NCBI GenBank assembly: GCA_021782655.1
Contig: JAJXUT010000008.1
Coordinates: 1 to 46,876, forward strand
Source: Deltaproteobacteria bacterium
GTDB taxonomy: Bacteria > Desulfobacterota > Desulfobulbia > Desulfobulbales > VMSU01
Direction of reading: 5' to 3'
Length of the DNA: 46,876 bases
The translations under genes and the position numbers were made by a program. The notes beneath the pieces were generated by a model that had not been told where the DNA came from, did no database searches, and was given only the letters and a program-made list of their open reading frames with translations. This document shows positions 7,631 to 17,313 of the stretch, in pieces. Position 1 is the stretch's first letter, and each line of letters starts with the position of its first letter.

Positions 7631-8710
7631 ATGCTCTATCACCTCCTCTACTCGCTGCACCCCTTATTCGGCGGCTTCAACGTCTTCCGCTACATCACCT
7701 TCCGCTGCGTGGGGGCGACGGTGACCGCCTTTCTGATCGTCATCCTGGCCGGGCCCCGGTTCATCGCCCTGCTCAAGGGCGCGCATATCGGCCAGGTCAT
7801 CCGCGAGGACGGGCCGGCGAGCCACTTCAGCAAGCAGGGGGTGCCGACCATGGGCGGGGCGCTGATCCTGGCCTCCATGGTGCTGACCACCCTGCTGTGG
7901 GTGGACCTGTCGGTGCGCCACGTCTGGATCGTGCTTCTGGTCACCTTGTGGTTCGGGCTGATCGGCGGTTACGACGACTATCGCAAGATCAAGAAGCAGA
8001 ACAGCAAGGGGCTGAGCGCCCGGGGCAAGATGCTGCTCCAGGTGCTGGGGGGGGTCTCGGCGGGTTGGGCGGTTTACCGGGACCCCGGCTTCAACAGCGA
8101 GCTGTTTATGCCCTTTTTTAAGCACGTCGTCCTGCCCCTGGGAGTGGGCTATATCTTCTTCGTCGCCCTGGTGCTGGTGGCCGCCTCCAACGCCGTCAAC
8201 CTCACCGACGGCTTGGACGGCCTGGTCTCCGGGCCGGTGGTGATTACCGGCTCCGTTTACCTGGTGTTTTCCTATCTGGCCGGGCACGCCACCCTGTCGG
8301 CCTACCTCCAGATCCCCTTCGTGCCGGGGGCCGGCGAGGTGGCGGTGCTCTGCGGGGCGATGGTGGGCGCCTGCCTGGGCTTCTTGTGGTTCAACGCCTT
8401 CCCCGCCGAGGTGTTCATGGGCGATACCGGGGCCCTGGCCCTGGGCGCGGCCCTGGGCTGCGTGGCGGTGATGATCAAGCAGGAGATCCTGCTGGCCCTG
8501 GTGGGCGGCATCTTCGTGATGGAGGCCCTGTCGGTGATCATCCAGGTGGGCTACTTCAAGATGAGCGGCGGCAAGCGCGTCTTTCTGATGGCCCCCTTCC
8601 ACCACCACTTCGAGAAGAAGGGCTGGACCGAGCCCAAGGTGGTGGTGCGCTTCTGGATCATCTCCATCATCCTGGGGCTGTCGGCCCTGGCCACCCTGAA
8701 ACTGCGCTGA
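7631..8710 (+). CDS. mraY: Phospho-MurNAc-pentapeptide transferase MraY
   Basis: MraY makes lipid I by moving phospho-MurNAc-pentapeptide to undecaprenyl phosphate at the inner face of the cytoplasmic membrane. The 359-residue length, about ten hydrophobic segments and family motifs are present: KQGVPTMGGALIL, the Asp pair in GYDDYRK, NAVNLTDGLDGL, FNAFPAEVFMGDTGALALGAALG, and the cytoplasmic APFHHHFEKKGW histidine loop. The ATG lies 15 bases after the murE-murF stop; the ribosome-binding site is weak. Confidence 0.97.
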   Translation: MLYHLLYSLHPLFGGFNVFRYITFRCVGATVTAFLIVILAGPRFIALLKGAHIGQVIREDGPASHFSKQGVPTMGGALILASMVLTTLLWVDLSVRHVWIVLLVTLWFGLIGGYDDYRKIKKQNSKGLSARGKMLLQVLGGVSAGWAVYRDPGFNSELFMPFFKHVVLPLGVGYIFFVALVLVAASNAVNLTDGLDGLVSGPVVITGSVYLVFSYLAGHATLSAYLQIPFVPGAGEVAVLCGAMVGACLGFLWFNAFPAEVFMGDTGALALGAALGCVAVMIKQEILLALVGGIFVMEALSVIIQVGYFKMSGGKRVFLMAPFHHHFEKKGWTEPKVVVRFWIISIILGLSALATLKLR

Positions 8711-8722
8711 CGGGGAGAGGGA

Positions 8723-10120
8723 ATGCGGCAGGCAACGGGCAGGGAGCTTTCGGGAAAACGGGTGCTGGTGGCGGGATTGGGCAAGTCCGGACGCTCGGCC
8801 ATCCGTTTCTGCCAGGCCCAGGGCGCCGTGGCTTGCCTTTCCGATTCCGGCCCCGCCACCCCGGAGGCCAGCGCTTGGCTTGAGGAAATGGGGGTAAAAT
8901 ATGAGTTTGGCGGCCATCGCGACCGTTTCTGCCACGCCGTTGACCTGATCCTGTTAAGCCCAGGGGTGCCCCATGACCTGCCGGTGTGGGCGCGGGCGAA
9001 AGATAAGGCCATTCCGGTGATCGGCGAGTTGGCGCTCGCCCCCCGCTATCTGCGCACCCCGGTGATCGCGGTCACCGGCACCAACGGTAAGACCACGGTT
9101 GCCACCCTGATCGGCGACCTGCTCAAGGGGGCGGACAAGAAGGTGTTCGTGGGCGGCAACATCGGCACCCCGCTTACCGATTACCTGATGACCGGGCAGA
9201 CCGCCGAATGGCTGGTGCTCGAGGTCAGTAGCTTCCAGCTCGACGCGGCGGGGGATTTCCGGCCCGAGATCGGCCTGCTGCTGAATATCTCCCCCGACCA
9301 CCTGGATCGCTATCCCTCCTACGAGGACTACGCCCTGGCCAAGTTCAAGCTCTTCGCCCATCAGCGGATGAACGACGTGTCGATCGTCAACCGCGACGAC
9401 CAGGACGCCCGGCGGCTGTTTGCGGAGGCGAAGAGTATCCGGCCCGGCTGGGAGCCTAGGCGTTGCCTGTCGTTTGGCGCCTTAAGACAGCCAGGCGAGG
9501 ACGGGGCCGAGATCAGGGAGGAGACGGTGCGCTTGACCGGGGGCTGGCTGAGCGGGCCGGACGAGATCTACGATCTGCGCGGCACCCGGCTGGCCAGTTC
9601 GCCCAACCGGGAGAACGCCGCCGCTGCCCTGCTGGCGGCCCGGGCGACGGGTTGCCAGCCGGAGGGGCTCCGCTTGGGGCTGGCGGGCTTTAGGCCCCTG
9701 GCGCACCGAATGACGGAGGTGGCCGAGGTCGGCGGGGTGCGGTATATTGACGACTCCAAGGCCACCAACATCGGTGCGGTGGTGGCGGCCCTGGCGGCCC
9801 TGCCGGGGCCGGTGGTGCTGATCGCCGGGGGCCGGGATAAGGGCGGGGAGTACCGGCTGCTTGCCGATCAGGTGCGGGCCAAGGTCAAGGCCATGTTGTT
9901 AATTGGCGAGGCCCGGGAACGGATGGCTCTGGCCTTTCAGGGCCTGACCCAGGTGGAGCTGCTCGACTCCCTGCCCCAGGCGGTCGCCAAGGCCCACGAG
10001 TTGGCCAATCCAGGCGAGGTGGTCTTGCTGTCCCCGGCCTGTTCGAGCTTTGACATGTTCTCCGGCTACGCCGAGCGGGGGGAGGTCTTCGCCCGCCTGG
10101 TCATGGGGCTTAAGGCCTGA
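8723..10120 (+). CDS. murD: UDP-MurNAc-L-alanine:D-glutamate ligase MurD
   Basis: MurD adds D-glutamate to UDP-MurNAc-L-Ala. The 465-residue protein shows the N-terminal dinucleotide-like fold (RVLVAGLGKSGRSA), the ATP loop VIAVTGTNGKTTVATL, LEVSSFQLD, LNISPDHLDRY and the C-terminal YIDDSKATN and IAGGRDKGGEY motifs. The ATG has a good site, GGGGAGAGGG, directly upstream. In most dcw clusters ftsW follows murD; here the next start codon (murG) begins four bases after the stop. Confidence 0.96.
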   Translation: MRQATGRELSGKRVLVAGLGKSGRSAIRFCQAQGAVACLSDSGPATPEASAWLEEMGVKYEFGGHRDRFCHAVDLILLSPGVPHDLPVWARAKDKAIPVIGELALAPRYLRTPVIAVTGTNGKTTVATLIGDLLKGADKKVFVGGNIGTPLTDYLMTGQTAEWLVLEVSSFQLDAAGDFRPEIGLLLNISPDHLDRYPSYEDYALAKFKLFAHQRMNDVSIVNRDDQDARRLFAEAKSIRPGWEPRRCLSFGALRQPGEDGAEIREETVRLTGGWLSGPDEIYDLRGTRLASSPNRENAAAALLAARATGCQPEGLRLGLAGFRPLAHRMTEVAEVGGVRYIDDSKATNIGAVVAALAALPGPVVLIAGGRDKGGEYRLLADQVRAKVKAMLLIGEARERMALAFQGLTQVELLDSLPQAVAKAHELANPGEVVLLSPACSSFDMFSGYAERGEVFARLVMGLKA

Positions 10121-10124
10121 GGCG

Positions 10125-11246
10125 ATGGTCGAGTCCGGGGCCGGGTTCACCCTGGTGGTCACCGGCGGCGGCACCGGCGGCCATATCTTCCCCGGCATCG
10201 CCGTGGCCCAGGCGATGATGGCCCGGCGGCCCGGCGGCCGGGTGGTGTTCATCGGCACCGAGCGGGCGGTGGATCAGAACGCCATGCGCCATTACCGCTT
10301 CGAAAGCCGGGCGGTGCCTTGCGGGTCGCTGAAGGGCCGGGGGTGGCTGGCCCGGATCAAGACCCTGGTCCAGTTGCCCGCAAGCCTTATGGCCGCCCGG
10401 CGGGTGCTGGCCGAGATCAGGCCCCAGGTGGTGCTGGGGGTGGGCGGTTACGTAACTGGGCCGGTGGTGCTGGCGGCCAAGACGCTTAAGATCGCCACCT
10501 GCATCCACGAGCAGAATTCGGTGCCCGGCCTGACCAACCGCCGGCTGGGGGGCCTGGTGGAGCGGGTGTTTTTGTCGATTCCGGGTAGCGAGGCGTATTT
10601 CCCCAAGGAGCGCTGCCTGCTGAGCGGCAACCCTCTGCGCCGGGAGATCCTGGAGCTAGCCGGGCAGCCGACGGAGGAGGGGCGGGCCATTCTGATCCTG
10701 GGCGGCAGCCAGGGGGCGCACCGGTTGAACACCCTGCTGCCCGCAGCCATCGCCGGGCTGGGCAGGCTGGCCTCGGACTGGCGGGTGATCCACCAGACCG
10801 GGGCCGCCGACGAGGCGCTGGTGCGGGAGGCTTACCAGAACGCCGGGATTCGGGCCGAGGTGGCGGCCTTCTTCACCGACATGGCGGCGGTTTACCGGCG
10901 GGCGGGGCTGGTGGTCTCCCGGGCCGGGGCCACCAGCCTGGCCGAGCTGACCGCCCTGGGCAAGCCCGCCATTTTGGTGCCCTTCCCGTTCGCCGCCGAC
11001 GACCACCAGCGTTACAACGCCCTGGCCTTGGTCAAGGCGGGGGCGGCCCTGATGCTTGACGAGGCCGGGCTTGGGGCCGAGGTTTTGACCCGCGAGATTG
11101 CCGCCCTCCTGGGGGACGATAGCCGGCGGCGGGAGATGGGCCGGGCGGCCAGGGGCCTGGCCAGGCCGGCGGCGGCGGAGACCATTGTTGACGAGTGCCT
11201 GGCCCTGGCGGAAAGGAGAGGAGCGAGCCATGTACAAGAAAAATAA
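10125..11246 (+). CDS. murG: UDP-GlcNAc:lipid I N-acetylglucosaminyltransferase MurG
   Basis: MurG adds GlcNAc to lipid I to form lipid II at the cytoplasmic membrane face. GT28-family features are visible: N-terminal [57 protein letters not shown], and the C-terminal [24 protein letters not shown] and ADDHQRYNA. The ORF track begins at 10050 inside murD; the family N-terminus begins at ATG 10125, four bases after the murD stop, giving 373 residues. The 3' end overlaps murC by 17 bases. Confidence 0.96.
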   Translation: MVESGAGFTLVVTGGGTGGHIFPGIAVAQAMMARRPGGRVVFIGTERAVDQNAMRHYRFESRAVPCGSLKGRGWLARIKTLVQLPASLMAARRVLAEIRPQVVLGVGGYVTGPVVLAAKTLKIATCIHEQNSVPGLTNRRLGGLVERVFLSIPGSEAYFPKERCLLSGNPLRREILELAGQPTEEGRAILILGGSQGAHRLNTLLPAAIAGLGRLASDWRVIHQTGAADEALVREAYQNAGIRAEVAAFFTDMAAVYRRAGLVVSRAGATSLAELTALGKPAILVPFPFAADDHQRYNALALVKAGAALMLDEAGLGAEVLTREIAALLGDDSRRREMGRAARGLARPAAAETIVDECLALAERRGASHVQEK

Positions 11247-12624
11247 GCACATCCACTTCGTGGGCATCGGCGGCATCGGCATGAGCGGCATCGCCGAGCT
11301 ACTCTTGAACCTGGGCTACACGGTTAGCGGCTCCGACCTCAGGGAGAGCCCCATCACTAAACGGCTGGCCGGGCTGGGCGGCCAGGTGCATATCGGCCAC
11401 CGGGCCGAGTGGATCAAGGGTGCCGACGTGGTGGTGATCTCGACCGCGGTCAAGGGTGACAACCCCGAGGTGCTGGCCGCCATTCAGTCCCAGATCCCCA
11501 TCGTCCGCCGGGCCGAGATGCTGGCCGAGCTGATGCGGCTCAAGCGTTTCGGGATCGCGGTGGCCGGCAGCCACGGCAAGACCACCACCACCTCGATGGT
11601 GGGCTGGGTCCTGGCCCAGGCCGGGCTCGACCCCACCGTGGTCATCGGCGGCCAGGTCAACAGCCTGGGCGGCAGCAATGCCAAGCTCGGCCAAGGCGAA
11701 TTCCTGGTGGCCGAGGCCGACGAGAGCGACGGCTCCTTCCTGCACCTGTCGCCGGTGGTGGAGGTGGTGACCAACATCGACCTGGAGCACCTCGACTACT
11801 ACCGGGACATCGAGCAGATCAAGGGGGTGTTTCTGGAGTTCATCCACAAGATCCCCTTCTACGGGGCGGCGGTAATCTGCCTGGACGACCCGGAGGTGGC
11901 CGACCTGGTACCCCTGATTAAGAAGCGGATCATCACTTACGGGATGAGCGCCCAGGCCCAGATCCGGGCCCGGGAGATCAGCGGCGACGGGCTGGTCACC
12001 CGCTTCGAGGTTTGCCGGGGGGACGAGACCTTGGGCCGCATCGTCCTGCCGCTGGCCGGGATCCATAACGTCTACAACACCCTGGCGGCGGTGGGGGTGG
12101 GCCTGGAGCTGGACATCCCCTTCCCGGTAATTGCCCAGGCCATGTCCACCTTCACCGGGGTGCAGCGCCGTTTGCAGGTCAAGGGCGAGATCAACGGCAT
12201 CACGGTGGTGGACGACTACGGCCATCATCCCACCGAGATCCGGGCCACGCTCTCCGCCATGCGCGCCGCCTGGCCCAAGCGGCGGCTGGTGGTCTTCTTC
12301 CAGCCCCACCGCTACAGCCGCACCCACGGCCTGCTGCGCGAGTTCAGCACCGCCTTCTACGAGGCGGACGTGCTCTACGTGGCCGAGATCTACCCCGCCG
12401 GGGAGAAGCCCATCGAGGGGGTGAACGCCGCGGCCTTGATCGAGTCGATCCAGGCCTACGGCCACAAGCAGGTCTATCCGGCCCGCGATCTGGAGCACAT
12501 CGCCGCCCTGGCCATCCCGGCCCTGGAGCCGGGCGACGTGGCCCTGACCCTGGGGGCGGGCAACATCTGGCGGGCCGGGGAGCAGATACTAAAGGGCCTG
12601 CGCGAGCTGGAGGCCACGGCCTGA
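11230..12624 (+). CDS. murC: UDP-MurNAc:L-alanine ligase MurC
   Basis: MurC adds the first amino acid, L-alanine, to UDP-MurNAc. The start at ATG 11230 ([20 protein letters not shown]) gives the standard N-terminus and has AAAGGAGAGGAG upstream within murG; the track start at 11098 is too early. Visible motifs are [14 protein letters not shown], the ATP loop [42 protein letters not shown] and FQPHRYSRT. Its length of 464 residues is normal. It overlaps murG, suggesting translational coupling. Confidence 0.96.
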   Translation: MYKKNKHIHFVGIGGIGMSGIAELLLNLGYTVSGSDLRESPITKRLAGLGGQVHIGHRAEWIKGADVVVISTAVKGDNPEVLAAIQSQIPIVRRAEMLAELMRLKRFGIAVAGSHGKTTTTSMVGWVLAQAGLDPTVVIGGQVNSLGGSNAKLGQGEFLVAEADESDGSFLHLSPVVEVVTNIDLEHLDYYRDIEQIKGVFLEFIHKIPFYGAAVICLDDPEVADLVPLIKKRIITYGMSAQAQIRAREISGDGLVTRFEVCRGDETLGRIVLPLAGIHNVYNTLAAVGVGLELDIPFPVIAQAMSTFTGVQRRLQVKGEINGITVVDDYGHHPTEIRATLSAMRAAWPKRRLVVFFQPHRYSRTHGLLREFSTAFYEADVLYVAEIYPAGEKPIEGVNAAALIESIQAYGHKQVYPARDLEHIAALAIPALEPGDVALTLGAGNIWRAGEQILKGLRELEATA

Positions 12625-12625
12625 G

Positions 12626-13561
12626 GTGCCCTCGCTTAGGGAGCGGATTCGCGGCTGCTGGCCAGGGGAGATACACTGGGATTGTCCGTTGGTCCGCTAT
12701 TCCACACTGCGGGTGGGCGGCTCGGCCGACGCCCTGATCGAACCCGCCGGGCGGGAGGAGCTGGCGGGGCTGGTGCGCCGCCTAAGCGAGAATCTGATCC
12801 CTTGGCTGGTGATTGGCCGGGGCAGCAATATCCTGGCCTCGGATCGGGGGGTGGCGGGGGTGGTCATCGTCCTGGGCCGGCGCTTTTCGGCCCTCGATTG
12901 GGCCGGGACGGCTGAGGCCCCCGGTTGCCTGGTCGAGGCCGGGTGCAGCCTGCCCCGGCTGCTTGCCTGGTGCGCCGGACATGGGATAAGCGGCCTGGAG
13001 TTCCTGGCCGGCATCCCCGGCACGGTGGGGGGGGCGATAATGATGAACGCCGGGGCCTTTGGGGGCGAGATCTCCCAGGTGCTGCGCCTGGCCGAGCTGC
13101 TGGACGGAGCAGGGAGGATCGAGGCCCGGCGCTTGAGTGCCGAGGATTTCTGCTACCGGGGCTGGCGGGAGCCGCACCACAAGGTGGTGGTCGCGGGGCT
13201 GTTTGCAGGGCGAGCCGGCGAACCGCAGGAGATCGTCCGCCGATGCCAGGATTACGTCCGGCAGCGGCGGGCCAAGCAGCCCAGGGCGGTGGCCAGCGCC
13301 GGCTCCTTCTTCCGTAACCCGCCCGGCGAGGCGGCGGGCCGGCTGATCGAGCAGACGGGGCTCAAGGGCCTGACGGTGGGCGGGGCCCAGGTGTCGCCGG
13401 CGCACGCCAACTTCCTGGTCAACCGGGGCCAGGCCACCGCTTACGACTTCTGGCGGCTGATGCGCCTGGTGCAAAGCCGAGTCGAGGATCGCTTCGGCGT
13501 CCGTCTGGAGCCGGAGGTAAGGTTCGTCGGGCGCTGGGACGAGCTGGAAATTAGCCGGTAA
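12626..13561 (+). CDS. murB: UDP-N-acetylenolpyruvoylglucosamine reductase MurB
   Basis: MurB is the FAD- and NADPH-dependent reductase that forms UDP-MurNAc. FAD-binding motifs are seen: LRVGGSADALIEP, VIGRGSNILASDRG and GLEFLAGIPGTVGGA with MNAGAFGGE. The catalytic serine lies in SAGSFFRNP and the C-terminal glutamate in EPEVRFVG. The GSFFRNP form and 311-residue length fit the shorter, Bacillus-like MurB type rather than the longer E. coli type. The start is a GTG one base after the murC stop, with GGAGG 12 bases upstream inside murC. Confidence 0.95.
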   Translation: MPSLRERIRGCWPGEIHWDCPLVRYSTLRVGGSADALIEPAGREELAGLVRRLSENLIPWLVIGRGSNILASDRGVAGVVIVLGRRFSALDWAGTAEAPGCLVEAGCSLPRLLAWCAGHGISGLEFLAGIPGTVGGAIMMNAGAFGGEISQVLRLAELLDGAGRIEARRLSAEDFCYRGWREPHHKVVVAGLFAGRAGEPQEIVRRCQDYVRQRRAKQPRAVASAGSFFRNPPGEAAGRLIEQTGLKGLTVGGAQVSPAHANFLVNRGQATAYDFWRLMRLVQSRVEDRFGVRLEPEVRFVGRWDELEISR

Positions 13562-13588
13562 TGCTGGGATAATCAGGGGAGATCGAGC

Positions 13589-14446
13589 ATGGCCAGGGGC
13601 ATAAAACAGGAATGGCGCGGCAACCCGTTGCATCGCAACAGCCTAAGCGAGCCTGAGGTCAAAAAGGGCTTGCTCCTCCTCCTGGTGTTAAGCGGGCTCA
13701 TGGCGGGCGGGTTTATCGGTGGCCTGGTGTTTTGCTATCACGGGCTGTGCCAGTCGGACTTCTTCCACGTCACCGCCATCGACATCACCGGCAACCAGGA
13801 GGTGTCCAAGGACGCCATCCTCAGGATGGCCCAGGTCAAGGCCCACGCCAACCTGCTGGCTCTAGACCTGGGCGCTATCCGTTCGCGGATCGAGGGCTGC
13901 GGCTGGATCGAGAGCGTTAACTTGCGCAGGGACTGGCCCAGCCATCTGCGCATCGAGGTGCGGGAGCGGCGACCGGTGGCCCTGATCGATACCGACCAGG
14001 GCCTGTACTACCTGGATGGCAAGGGTAAGCCCTTTGCCCCCCTGACCGGGCAGGCGGAGCTCGATTTTCCGGTGATCACCGGCCTGAAGGCGTCGGCCAG
14101 TGCCAAGGGTCAGCCCCCCAGCGTGTCGGACCCTGACACCCTGACGGCGGCCCTGCGCTTCCTCCGCTTCGCGGCCCGGGGCAGCTCCTCGCTGCCGGCC
14201 CAGAACATCTCGGAGCTGCACTTTTCAGGCCCGGGGGGGGCCACCATGTTTTTGGCCGACCGGCCTTTTCCCATCTTGCTGGGCCATGATCTGGGGGAAA
14301 AGTCGTATTATCGTCTAGCCAAGGTGCTGTACTGGTTGTATAAGAAAAAGGAATTTCAGACCGTGGCCTATATCCGTATGGATTATCTGGAAAACAAGGT
14401 GCTGGTCGGCCAGGAGAATTCTGCTCCGGGCAAAAAAAACGGTTGA
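13589..14446 (+). CDS. ftsQ: Cell division protein FtsQ (DivIB)
   Basis: FtsQ is a bitopic division protein that links early and late divisome parts. The 285-residue sequence has a basic cytoplasmic tail (about 1-28), one membrane segment (about 30-52), then a POTRA domain opening with FFHVTAIDITGNQEVSKDAILRMA (about 60-130), followed by the FtsQ beta domain with WIESVNLRRDWPSHLRIEVRERRPVA. Position between murB and ftsA is standard. ATG 13589 is preceded by AGGGGAGATCGAGC. No ddl gene lies between murB and ftsQ, unlike in enterobacteria. Confidence 0.9.
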   Translation: MARGIKQEWRGNPLHRNSLSEPEVKKGLLLLLVLSGLMAGGFIGGLVFCYHGLCQSDFFHVTAIDITGNQEVSKDAILRMAQVKAHANLLALDLGAIRSRIEGCGWIESVNLRRDWPSHLRIEVRERRPVALIDTDQGLYYLDGKGKPFAPLTGQAELDFPVITGLKASASAKGQPPSVSDPDTLTAALRFLRFAARGSSSLPAQNISELHFSGPGGATMFLADRPFPILLGHDLGEKSYYRLAKVLYWLYKKKEFQTVAYIRMDYLENKVLVGQENSAPGKKNG

Positions 14447-14468
14447 GCGGGCGGCAAAGGTGACAGGC

Positions 14469-15716
14469 ATGGGGCGGGAAGACTCGGAACTGATAGTCGG
14501 GCTCGACATCGGCACCACCAAGATCTGCGTGGTGGTGGCCGACGTTACCGACGGCAAGGTTAATATCATCGGCATGGGCGTTCACCCCTCCATCGGGCTG
14601 CGCAAGGGGGTGGTGGTCAACATCGAGAACACGGTGAACTCCATCGCCGAGGCCGTCCACGAGGCGGAGCAGATGGCGGGCTGCACCATCTCCACCGTCT
14701 ATGTGGGCATCGCCGGCAGCCACATCAACGGCTTCAACAGCCATGGCCTGATCGCCATCAAGCAGGAGGAGATCCTGCGGGACGACATCGCCCGGGTGGT
14801 GGAGGCGGCGAGCGCGGTGCCCATCTCGCCCGACCAGAAGGTGATCCACGTCCTGCCCCAGGACTTCACGGTGGACGACCACGCCGGCATCCAGGACCCC
14901 CAGGGCATGACCGGGGTCAGGCTGGAGGCCAACGTCCACATCGTCACCGGTTCTGCCACCTCCATCCACAACATCGTCAAGTGCTGCAATCTGGCCCACC
15001 TAGAGGTGGCGGGCATCGTGCTTGAGCAACTGGCCTCCGCCGAGGCGGTGCTCACCCCCGAGGAGCGGGAGCTGGGGGTGGCCCTCTTGGACATCGGCGG
15101 CGGCACCTCCGACCTGGCCATCTTTTCCGACGGGGCGATCAAGCACACCTACGTGTTGGGCCTGGGCGGCAACAACCTGACCAACGACCTGTCCATCGGC
15201 CTGCGCACCCCGATGAAGGACGCCGAGCGCCTAAAGGAGATGCACGGCAGCGCCTTGGCGGCCATGATCGACAAGGATCAAACCATCGAGGTGCCCAGCG
15301 TCGGGGGCCGCAGCCCGCGTAAGCTGTCCCGCAAAGTGATGGGTGAGATCCTGGAGCCCCGGACGGAGGAGATGCTCTCCTTGATCAATCGGGAGATGTG
15401 CGAGGTCAAGGTGGGCGACACCCGGGTCAAGGACCTGGTCAACGTCGGGGTGGTGCTGACCGGCGGCACCGCCCTCTTGGCTAACATTCAGGAGCTGGCG
15501 GAGCAGATCTTCGATTTGCCGGTACGGGTGGGGATGCCGCACGGGGTGGGGGGGGTAAACGACATCATCAACACCCCCCAATGCGCCACCGCCGTGGGCC
15601 TCCTTCTGTACGGCCTGCGCAACCGCGCCGACGCCCTGGCCAGCGCTAACCGGCACAAGGGGGCCCTGGGGCGGATTGCCAGCCAGGTCAAGGGGCTGAT
15701 CGGCAGGATGCTGTAA
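14469..15716 (+). CDS. ftsA: Cell division actin homologue FtsA
   Basis: FtsA anchors FtsZ to the membrane and recruits later divisome proteins. Actin-fold motifs are clear: phosphate 1 loop VGLDIGTTKICVVVADV, phosphate 2 loop ALLDIGGGTSDLAIF and the adenosine loop VVLTGGTALLANI. The C-terminus (ASQVKGLIGRML) is an amphipathic membrane-targeting helix. The track start is GTG 14460; I prefer ATG 14469, which has AAAGG about 8 bases before it. The protein is 415 residues, a normal length. Confidence 0.95.
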   Translation: MGREDSELIVGLDIGTTKICVVVADVTDGKVNIIGMGVHPSIGLRKGVVVNIENTVNSIAEAVHEAEQMAGCTISTVYVGIAGSHINGFNSHGLIAIKQEEILRDDIARVVEAASAVPISPDQKVIHVLPQDFTVDDHAGIQDPQGMTGVRLEANVHIVTGSATSIHNIVKCCNLAHLEVAGIVLEQLASAEAVLTPEERELGVALLDIGGGTSDLAIFSDGAIKHTYVLGLGGNNLTNDLSIGLRTPMKDAERLKEMHGSALAAMIDKDQTIEVPSVGGRSPRKLSRKVMGEILEPRTEEMLSLINREMCEVKVGDTRVKDLVNVGVVLTGGTALLANIQELAEQIFDLPVRVGMPHGVGGVNDIINTPQCATAVGLLLYGLRNRADALASANRHKGALGRIASQVKGLIGRML

Positions 15717-15857
15717 CTGAGTGGTAGGGGCGGCCAGCCGGGGATTTTGGTCGCAACTAGCTTAAATTAAAAACTATCTTCGGCCAGGTAAGGTGCATTT
15801 TACCGTTGCAAAAAATCACGAATTCGGGTTGAACCGGAAAGAAACAGGGAGGGCGAC
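15717..15857 (+). promoter_or_regulatory. ftsA-ftsZ spacer, possible ftsZ leader or promoter region
   Basis: The 141-base gap is the longest within the cluster and is AT-rich around 15760-15835. A small inverted repeat, GGTAA (15787-15791) with TTACC (15800-15804), lies before a run of A. No good -35/-10 pair can be assigned (TTGGTC near 15747 with poor -10 candidates). An internal ftsZ promoter is common in dcw clusters, so one may lie here. The ftsZ ribosome-binding site CAGGGAGGGCGAC is strong. Confidence 0.35.
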
Positions 15858-17099
15858 ATGACGGGTGGCAACACGACCTTTGCAATGGCGGCGCAACTGG
15901 ATACCAGGGCCAAGATCACGGTCATCGGGGTGGGCGGCGGTGGCGGCAACGCGGTCAATACCATGGTGGACAGCGGCCTGGCGGGGGTGAACTTCATCGC
16001 CGCCAACACCGACCTCCAGGCCCTGGAGTCCTCCAAGGCCGAGGTCTTAATCCAGCTGGGCCCCAAGAAGACCAAGGGCCTGGGCGCCGGGGCCAACCCC
16101 GAGCTGGGCCGCGAGTCGGCGGAGGAGAGCATCCAGGAGATCCGCGACGCCCTGGCGGGCTCGGACATGGTCTTTGTCACCGCCGGCATGGGCGGCGGCA
16201 CCGGCACCGGCGCCGCCCCGGTGGTGGCCAGGATCAGCCGCGAACTGGGGGCGCTTACCGTGGGGGTGGTCACCAAGCCCTTCATCTTCGAGGGCCGGGC
16301 CCGGATGAGGAACGCCGAGACCGGCTGGGGCAAGCTCAAGGAGCATGTGGACACCATCATCACCATTCCCAACGACCGGCTGACCGCCATGAGCCACAAG
16401 GGCACCACCTTCATCGAGGGGATGAAGATGGCCGACGAGGTGCTGGTGCAGGCGGTGAAGGGCATCTCCGATCTGATCAACATGCGGGGCTACATCAACC
16501 CCGACTTCGCCGACGTCCGGGCGATCATGAACGAGATGGGCACGGCCCTGATGGGCGCCGGCCAGTGCCTGGGCGAGAACCGGGCGGTGGAGGCGGTCAA
16601 CCAGGCCATTGCCAGCCCGCTGCTTCAGGACATCAGCATCAGCGGCGCCAAGGGGGTGTTGGTCAACATCTCGGCCAGCGAGGCCTCCCTGACCATGGCC
16701 GAGGTCAACGAGGCCACCACCCGCATCTACCAGGAGGTTCACGACGAGGCGAACATCATCCTGGGGGTGATCTTCGACGAGACCCTGGCCGAATCCATGC
16801 GGATCACGGTCATCGCCACCGGCATCAAGGAGGAGGAGCAGTTGGAGACCCTGCCCGGCAACGTCACCTCCCTGCTGCGCAAGAAGGAGTCGGAGCAAGA
16901 GGTGGCGGCGGCCAAGCCCGCCCCCCTCCCCCCGGCCCCGGCCCGGAGACCGGAGCCGGGCGAGCGGGGCGGCGACTTCGCCACCACCCAGACCACCTCC
17001 CTGCGCGCCCGCCGGCCCCTGTTCGCCCAGACCAGAACCCCCATCCCCACCGAGGACGAACTGGAGGTGCCCACCTATCTGCGCCGCAACGAAAACTGA
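15858..17099 (+). CDS. ftsZ: Cell division tubulin homologue FtsZ
   Basis: FtsZ is the GTPase that polymerises into the division ring. The tubulin signature [14 protein letters not shown], the N-terminal [13 protein letters not shown] and the synergy-loop region ([18 protein letters not shown]) are present. The 413 residues comprise the GTPase and C-terminal domains, a Pro-rich linker (about 345-395) and a conserved C-terminal peptide, [11 protein letters not shown], used to bind FtsA and other tethers. Its TGA stop overlaps the first bases of palindromic repeat copy B. Confidence 0.97.
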   Translation: MTGGNTTFAMAAQLDTRAKITVIGVGGGGGNAVNTMVDSGLAGVNFIAANTDLQALESSKAEVLIQLGPKKTKGLGAGANPELGRESAEESIQEIRDALAGSDMVFVTAGMGGGTGTGAAPVVARISRELGALTVGVVTKPFIFEGRARMRNAETGWGKLKEHVDTIITIPNDRLTAMSHKGTTFIEGMKMADEVLVQAVKGISDLINMRGYINPDFADVRAIMNEMGTALMGAGQCLGENRAVEAVNQAIASPLLQDISISGAKGVLVNISASEASLTMAEVNEATTRIYQEVHDEANIILGVIFDETLAESMRITVIATGIKEEEQLETLPGNVTSLLRKKESEQEVAAAKPAPLPPAPARRPEPGERGGDFATTQTTSLRARRPLFAQTRTPIPTEDELEVPTYLRRNEN

Positions 17100-17225
17100 T
17101 GGCGTCGCCAAAAGTCCGATCTACGGCGACGCGGGGCGGTCTGGCGAGTTCGGCAGGCCATAGGTGTGGCCTCACTCGCCAAGCGCACCCCGCACCTTGC
17201 TTGTCGGCCCTTGTGCTTAGCCATC
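17098..17225. repeat. Intergenic palindromic repeat, copy B (after ftsZ)
   Basis: A 128-base element from GATGGC to GCCATC. The two halves are near reverse complements. Paired blocks include GATGGC with GCCATC, GCGGGGC with CACCCCGC, TGGCGAGT with ACTCGCCA, and GGCC-type blocks near the centre, so the transcript could form one long hairpin. A smaller hairpin, GGCGTCGCC with GGCGACGC, is nested at the left end. It matches copy A (4383-4506) over its full length in the same orientation. It may act as the transcription end for the dcw cluster. Confidence 0.85.
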
Positions 17226-17313
17226 GGCTGATTTTTGGCGAGACCATCAAAACTGCGGGCCAAGGCCAGCCGCTGGCAGGTTGCGAGGTGCTGCCAACTC
17301 TCCGCCGCGCCCG

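Noticed and set aside
7664-8935. 423-residue minus-strand ORF
   Set aside because: Antisense to mraY; His/Gln/Gly-rich low-complexity translation.
11299-12498. 399-residue minus-strand ORF
   Set aside because: Antisense to murC; no recognisable motif.
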